From Saccharomycopsis malanga (taxonomy: Eukaryota; Ascomycota; Saccharomycetes; Ascoideales; Saccharomycopsidaceae): 64,000 nucleotides of DNA. The stretch lies in NCBI GenBank assembly GCA_004014935.1, contig CP025323.1:930001-994000 (forward strand). Reading direction: 5' to 3'. Below are positions 59,352 through 64,000 of this stretch, in pieces; the stretch's first letter is position 1; the number at the start of each line of letters is the position of its first letter. The notes under the pieces are model-generated. The model was not told the DNA's origin and did not search any database. It saw only the letters and a list, made by a program, of their open reading frames with translations. The translations under genes were made by a program, and so were the position numbers.

Positions 59352-62270
59352 ATGACAGAGGCACACGACTTGTCGGTCCAAGCGACCAATAACTCCTCTA
59401 TAGTATCTAAACGGTCGGTTGAGAAGCTTTACAATGACATTTTGTATCCCAAAACAGGACTTTCGTCTTCAGAACCAAGAAACTATTTTGAATATTTTGT
59501 GCCGCGATTCAAGAGACGTTCGCCGGCCATCAACAGAGGGTATTTATTGCGTCTTTTGATATTTAAGCAGTCACTTCAGAGACTTTTTGCTCGTCATGCC
59601 AACGGATCTGAGAAGATATATGTTATCAATTTGGGCTGTGGATTTGATCCAATCCCGTTCGAATACTTGGATCCAGCCACTTGCAATAATGTGGGGTTCT
59701 TTGGACCCTATTCAGATGGCGTTCAAGTGGACAAGAATACTTTGGAAAAGTTCAAGCAGAGGTTGGTATTTGTCGATATTGATTACCATGATTTGATTAA
59801 CGAAAAAGTGCGAATGATTCGGAATAGCGAGAAACTCAAAAGTATCATTGGTGCTAATTGTCTATCATCTTTCAAGCCTTCGAAAAGCATATATAAACTT
59901 GTCACTGAAAGTTACATTGCTGTACAGTGTGATTTGAATAATGACCAATCGTATTTGCAGATCCTTCAAGATTTGATGTTGGATTCAACAGCTGGTCCAT
60001 TAAAGATTTTTATAGCAGAGATTTCCATTACTTATATGGCTCCAGAAAAATCTGATCTTGTCATTAAACATTCAATGTCTTGTGAAAACTCTCACTTTCT
60101 CATTCTTGAGCAGTTAATTCCCGACAATGACTTTTCCGACAAGTTTGTTAAAAAAATGATCCGACATTTCCATAATGTCAACTCTCCAATACAGACTGTA
60201 GAGCAGAGATACAGAACTTTCAAGGACCAGTACGCTCGTTACCAGAGGCTCGTGGGTAATACGATGAAAGATAGTACTATAATTGAACTTGTGACAGTGA
60301 TGAGATATTGGAATAGGTACATCAGTGATGGATTGAAACACGCTATTAGTAAGGTTGAGGCCTTTGATGAGTACGAGGAGTTTAATTTGTTTTGTCAACA
60401 TTATTATTTTGGTCACATCACAAACGTTGGAAAAGGGAATTTGTTAGATAAGAGTGCTATGTCTACAGACACGCTAAGTGACGAAAAATGTATTAGCTCT
60501 ACAAAAACTTCAAGTGCTGAAATGATGCAAATCAGTTTCAATGTTCAACCTGACGAATCTGGCTTGTTACATAGACGGTTCAATTCTGCTTGTTATTTTG
60601 ATGAATCTTCTGTTCTTGTGAACTCTGGCTTCTCCAATGCAAAGCTCAACTCGTCAGTGTTACTTTCAAAAAGCGATACCGACTTTGTATTGACTTTGAA
60701 ACCTGATCCTGAGCATGGAAAACCAGCCGCAAGAATGTGTCACAAGATGGTCCGTGTCAAACCGAACAAATATTTGCTTATTGGTGGCCGTAGCTCTCCA
60801 GAAAAAATATTTGATGATTGTTGGTTTTTAGAAAAGTCTAACAATGTTTATCAATGGAGAAAGACAACATCTTTACCACAAGCTAGACATCGTTTTGGAA
60901 CTTTAATAAATCATGATTCATTGATTGTATGCGGAGGGTTAAATGATAAAAATGCCAGTCCATTTTTAAAGTTTGATCTTTCAACGGAAACTTGGTCAAG
61001 CATACCTATTCGCTCATCTGAAGGAACTAATTTTGAACCACGTACTGGTAATGTTGTTGTTTCTTCTGAAAATGGCAAAGCTTATCTCGTTGGTGGTATG
61101 ACAGATACAGTTACTGACAAGGTAGACAACTGTCTTTATGAACTTGATTTTGCTGAGAAGCACGTACAAGTCACCCAACTTTTTTCTCATGAATTGCTTG
61201 ATCGCTATGGTGCCAGCCTTGCTTCCATTGGTCAAGATAAGCTTTTGTTATTTGGTGGTGTTTCTAGCTCTTGTAATGTAACCCAGGACACCACTGCAGT
61301 AGTAATTGATCTCGCTGAGAAAAGACTTGTTAAGTTGCACATTGACGACAAAGTGTGGGACAAGTTTCCGTTGCCGGTTGCCGGGGAGTTGGTGGCATCT
61401 GGAAATAAATTGTGCTATGTTGGAGGTGGTGCAGTGTGCTATTCGTTTGGCTCCTATTGGAACAATAGTTTATTGATCACTATTGGAGGACTGTCCAGTA
61501 GCAATAACGAGATTTTCAAGGGTATAAATCCTGAGGTTCTGAACAGTATTCCTATTATTGCGGTGGAGCCAAAGAGTAATGAAAAGGCTTTATTTAATGT
61601 GGTGATCAGTAAACCAAGGGAAATACAAAGGCTGAATGTTATTGAAAACTTTGGCAAGGAGCCATTTATTGTGACTAGAAAACTTCAGAATAATCTCGTA
61701 TCAATATTGAAAGATGATGTAAGTGCAGACACGAAAGTTGATCTTACTATATATGAAGGTAAAAGGATAAACAAGACAACAATGCAATTTAATGAGTTTA
61801 TAACTACATGTTTCAATAGTGAAAGTGCTCAGGAAAACAAAATCCTAAAAAAGTTTACAGCAGAGTTCTTTTCAACAAATCTCAATCATTATTTCTCAAC
61901 TCCATTTGCAGCTGCTTTAGAAAGCCAAGTGCCCATATATGTCTCTATTGTGTCGCTGAAACTATCAAGTGCTTTGAAATACGACGACACACCAAGTGGT
62001 AATCTCAAGCTTGTAGCACAAGGCACTGTGCTTGTCAGATTGTATCCAGCAAGCCAAATAAACCATTTGCGGTTTACAAAATCTTCAGAATCTGATATTC
62101 CTGATATCTTCAGCAGAAACCCTAAGCTTCCTTTCAATAGAAATGCGGATCTTACACCTTATGAGGCTGAATTACAAGCAGGCGAAGCTTTGTATGTTCC
62201 TCCAAAATGGCTTTATGCTACAAGAAGCACAAACGATGGTTACGTTTTATTGAATAGCAAGTTGAAATGA
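59352..62270 (+). CDS. PPM2: tRNA wybutosine-synthesis protein 4 (Ppm2/Tyw4): methyltransferase, kelch, JmjC-like
   Basis: A 972-residue three-part protein. Residues about 1-340 form a leucine-carboxyl-methyltransferase-type domain (NYFEYFVPRFKRRSPAINRG; SAM loop NLGCGFDPIPFEYLD near 92-106). Residues about 390-700 form kelch repeats (LLIGGRSSPEKIFDDCW, LIVCGGLND, AYLVGGM, LLLFGGVSSS). The last 170 residues have a JmjC-like cupin outline (VLVRLYP, QAGEALYVPPKWLY). Tyw4 performs the late methylation and methoxycarbonylation of wybutosine at position 37 of tRNA-Phe. S. cerevisiae Ppm2 (695 residues) lacks the JmjC part; other fungal Tyw4 proteins carry it. Here both iron-binding histidines appear replaced (Lys876, Tyr955). 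Confidence 0.92.
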   Translation: MTEAHDLSVQATNNSSIVSKRSVEKLYNDILYPKTGLSSSEPRNYFEYFVPRFKRRSPAINRGYLLRLLIFKQSLQRLFARHANGSEKIYVINLGCGFDPIPFEYLDPATCNNVGFFGPYSDGVQVDKNTLEKFKQRLVFVDIDYHDLINEKVRMIRNSEKLKSIIGANCLSSFKPSKSIYKLVTESYIAVQCDLNNDQSYLQILQDLMLDSTAGPLKIFIAEISITYMAPEKSDLVIKHSMSCENSHFLILEQLIPDNDFSDKFVKKMIRHFHNVNSPIQTVEQRYRTFKDQYARYQRLVGNTMKDSTIIELVTVMRYWNRYISDGLKHAISKVEAFDEYEEFNLFCQHYYFGHITNVGKGNLLDKSAMSTDTLSDEKCISSTKTSSAEMMQISFNVQPDESGLLHRRFNSACYFDESSVLVNSGFSNAKLNSSVLLSKSDTDFVLTLKPDPEHGKPAARMCHKMVRVKPNKYLLIGGRSSPEKIFDDCWFLEKSNNVYQWRKTTSLPQARHRFGTLINHDSLIVCGGLNDKNASPFLKFDLSTETWSSIPIRSSEGTNFEPRTGNVVVSSENGKAYLVGGMTDTVTDKVDNCLYELDFAEKHVQVTQLFSHELLDRYGASLASIGQDKLLLFGGVSSSCNVTQDTTAVVIDLAEKRLVKLHIDDKVWDKFPLPVAGELVASGNKLCYVGGGAVCYSFGSYWNNSLLITIGGLSSSNNEIFKGINPEVLNSIPIIAVEPKSNEKALFNVVISKPREIQRLNVIENFGKEPFIVTRKLQNNLVSILKDDVSADTKVDLTIYEGKRINKTTMQFNEFITTCFNSESAQENKILKKFTAEFFSTNLNHYFSTPFAAALESQVPIYVSIVSLKLSSALKYDDTPSGNLKLVAQGTVLVRLYPASQINHLRFTKSSESDIPDIFSRNPKLPFNRNADLTPYEAELQAGEALYVPPKWLYATRSTNDGYVLLNSKLK

Positions 62271-62313
62271 TTACTTTAAAAATACTATTTCTCATTTGAT
62301 AACATGTAGCGTT
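62271..62313. other. Short convergent spacer PPM2 / aminotransferase
   Basis: Only 43 bp separate the two convergent stop codons, so the transcripts must overlap at their 3' ends. Confidence 0.8.
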
Positions 62314-63696
62314 TCACAACCCCAACTCCTTTTCGAGCTCAAATACAGACTTGACAACAATATCAAGCAATTTGATAATGTCTTCCTTGCTAATGTGCAA
62401 ACTAGGAGAAAACAATATATGCTCACCGACCACGTTGTCGACCGTACCACCTCCTGGCATACATACAGCTCCGTTTTTGGCAATCTTATCGGAGAGCTTA
62501 GAGTAGTAGTGGAAATCTACAGGGAACGGTTCTTTTGTCTTTGTATCTTTAACCAACTCAATCGACCAAAAACCCCCTGCGCCTCTAACGTCACCTATTG
62601 TTTTGGATTTTCCCAATAATTGTTTTTTCAACTCCTCGCCGAAAAAGTTACCATTGTCAAAGATGTTTTTCACAATATTTTCACGTTTCACCTTCTCTTG
62701 CACTGCAAGAGCTACACTAGAATTGAATGCATGCTGGTGGTATGTTTGGGCTCCTAAAATATTGTTTGATCCCTTAGCAATAGCGTCCGTGACCTTAGGA
62801 GATACGAGAACCGCAGCAATTGTTACATAACCTCCCCCGAGAGTCTTCCCAATAGTTTGGATATCTGGTCCCTGTCCTTTTGGTAAATATTGTTCCCAAG
62901 CGTGGAATGTTCCACATCTACCAATTCCGCACATAACTTCATCAAGAATAAAAAGTATTCCATACTTGTGACAAACGTTTCTGACTCCCTCAAAGTAGCC
63001 AGGAACTGGTGGACAAGTACCAAAAGTAGAACCACCGACAGTCTCAGCTACGAAAGCAACAATTGTAGAGGGGTCATTTGCAATAAATGTCTCCTCCACC
63101 TCTTTCACCAATCTGTCTTTATATTGCTCTAAAGTCTCTCCATCTTTTAAATCTCTGTAAGGATACACAGCACTAGTTTTTATGAACTGGTTTTTGTTGC
63201 CCGTAATAGACTCAAAAGCTTTAGATCTGGAGGAATCGCCAATGGCAAGTGCTCCTAAGGTATAACCATGATACGACTTTTTTCTACTTACAAACTTGAA
63301 TCTCTGCGCTTGTCCCACCTCCTTCTGATACTGGGTAGCCAATTTCAAGGCATTTTCAATGGATTCTGACCCAGAACAGGTAATGAGCGCTGTTTTGAAT
63401 GCCCCTTCAGGAGAGTTCTCCACGAGAAATTGAGCAAGCTTTTCAGCAGGATAGTTTGAAACGTAAAGTGGGAAATTGTAAACACTGTTCTTGGCAGCTT
63501 CTGCCATTGCCTCGACAATCTCTGGATCCTTATATCCTACTGTTCCTACCGCAGCACCGGTAGCACCATCTAACAATGTTGTTTGTTTCTTGGTTACTGG
63601 GTCTTCAACAGTAACATACACACCCTGGCCATCAACCACCCGCGGTTTGGCATCAGCAACATGTCCTTGAATCACCGATACCTGCGTCATTGTCAT
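62314..63696 (-). CDS. PLP-dependent class III aminotransferase
   Basis: Fold-type I aminotransferase of the acetylornithine/omega-amino-acid group. The ATG at 63696 gives 460 residues (MTMTQVSVIQGHV). An in-frame ATG at 63741 would add 15 residues (MFIIPQLILIHKISR), but it lies only about 35 bp from a TATAAAG, too near for a yeast transcription start. Landmarks are LDGATGAAVGTVGYKDPEI, TCSGSESIENALKLA (PLP phosphate site), SYHGYTLGAL, ILDEVMCGIGRCGTF (Asp binding the pyridine nitrogen) and IGKTLGGGY (Schiff-base Lys). It belongs to a fungal group of unknown substrate, not to Arg8 or Uga1. A Gcn4-type site lies upstream. Confidence 0.87.
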   Translation of the reverse strand: MTMTQVSVIQGHVADAKPRVVDGQGVYVTVEDPVTKKQTTLLDGATGAAVGTVGYKDPEIVEAMAEAAKNSVYNFPLYVSNYPAEKLAQFLVENSPEGAFKTALITCSGSESIENALKLATQYQKEVGQAQRFKFVSRKKSYHGYTLGALAIGDSSRSKAFESITGNKNQFIKTSAVYPYRDLKDGETLEQYKDRLVKEVEETFIANDPSTIVAFVAETVGGSTFGTCPPVPGYFEGVRNVCHKYGILFILDEVMCGIGRCGTFHAWEQYLPKGQGPDIQTIGKTLGGGYVTIAAVLVSPKVTDAIAKGSNNILGAQTYHQHAFNSSVALAVQEKVKRENIVKNIFDNGNFFGEELKKQLLGKSKTIGDVRGAGGFWSIELVKDTKTKEPFPVDFHYYSKLSDKIAKNGAVCMPGGGTVDNVVGEHILFSPSLHISKEDIIKLLDIVVKSVFELEKELGL

Positions 63697-63774
63697 CCTT
63701 GAAATTTTATGAATCAAGATAAGCTGGGGGATGATAAACATACGAAGCTGTAAATCAAGGGAGCTTTTGGCCCT

Positions 63775-63781
63775 CTTTATA
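63775..63781 (-). promoter_or_regulatory. TATA box of the aminotransferase gene
   Basis: TATAAAG on the minus strand, 79-85 bp upstream of the preferred ATG (63696) and 34-40 bp upstream of the alternative ATG (63741). Yeast start sites usually lie 40-120 bp downstream of TATA, favouring the 63696 start. Confidence 0.5.
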
Positions 63782-63942
63782 GATAATGGTTAATAACAGC
63801 GCTAATTTCCTAGTTAGGCAACACCCGCCCCGATAAGCCCTCCCAACATTGCATGCATTCTTATCAGGGAAGTAAGTATAGGGAATTTTTTAAACACTTT
63901 AAGAAGAAATGATTGGTGGTTTGTTGGAAACAAAGATTAAGT

Positions 63943-63949
63943 TGAGTCA
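63943..63949. promoter_or_regulatory. Gcn4-type site TGAGTCA
   Basis: Exact Gcn4 consensus about 250 bp upstream of the aminotransferase start, a usual position for general amino-acid control. A single site; not proven. Confidence 0.4.
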
Positions 63950-64000
63950 AAAATTTTCTTTGGATGTTAGATAGAAGTGAAATTTGAGATGCAAGTAGCT

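Noticed and set aside
1-64000. CRISPR arrays, rRNA genes, or bacterial-style operons
   Set aside because: Nothing of this kind is visible; the sequence is eukaryotic nuclear DNA.

Overview
The window is nuclear DNA of an ascomycete budding yeast (Saccharomycotina). It holds 23 well-supported protein genes on both strands, compact intergenic regions, and a few short introns with the budding-yeast signals GTAAGT/GTAGGT, TACTAAC (one TATTAAC) and AG. A secreted aspartyl protease, a secreted phospholipase B, a LYAR-type zinc-finger protein, a TMEM19-type protein and an Arg81-type regulator suggest the CUG-Ser (Candida/Debaryomyces) clade. I could not test CUG reassignment, so residues encoded by CTG are read here as Leu and may be Ser.

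Layout. 1-16 kb: phospholipase B; an RRM protein with two introns; the ER t-SNARE UFE1; a LETM1-type mitochondrial protein; a Gln-rich putative DNA-binding protein; an SRS2-like helicase whose intron splits the Walker A motif; a TMEM19-family membrane protein. 16-18 kb: repeats. 18-23 kb: a LYAR-type protein, an aspartyl protease, then PEX14 and RXT2 as a divergent pair. 23.3-25.2 kb: a repeat cassette. 25.2-40 kb: a tubulin-tyrosine-ligase-like gene, eIF4A (TIF1), cytosolic leucyl-tRNA synthetase (CDC60), exocyst SEC8 and cohesin SCC1/MCD1. 40.5-42.4 kb: the repeat cassette again, inverted. 42.7-64 kb: SNF2, a full-size ABCG transporter (YOL075C type), PEF1, ATP16 and ARG81 (divergent), PPM2/TYW4, and a class III aminotransferase. 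The genes are ordinary housekeeping genes with no operon-like logic. Shared promoters exist for PEX14/RXT2, TTL/eIF4A, UFE1/LETM1-like and ATP16/ARG81.

The most unusual content is a dispersed repeat family. One module (about 300 bp, at least six copies plus one possible remnant) begins with a tRNA-like head carrying Pol III A- and B-box sequences, continues into a conserved unrelated body, and ends in an ATT-type simple repeat. That is the architecture of a tRNA-derived SINE. A second module (about 1.3 kb, three copies) begins with a different tRNA-like head resembling the 5' half of tRNA-Asn and has an AT-rich non-coding body. The two are arranged as SINE-module2-SINE cassettes at 23.3-25.2 kb and, inverted, at 40.8-42.4 kb. 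One SINE tail supplies the stop codon of the TTL-like gene, and two SINEs are fused tail to tail in a 62-bp perfect palindrome.

Limits: no database search was possible. Gene names rest on recognised motifs and remembered family sequences. Intron boundaries come from splice signals and reading-frame continuity. Repeat boundaries are by eye, good to about 10-20 bp.
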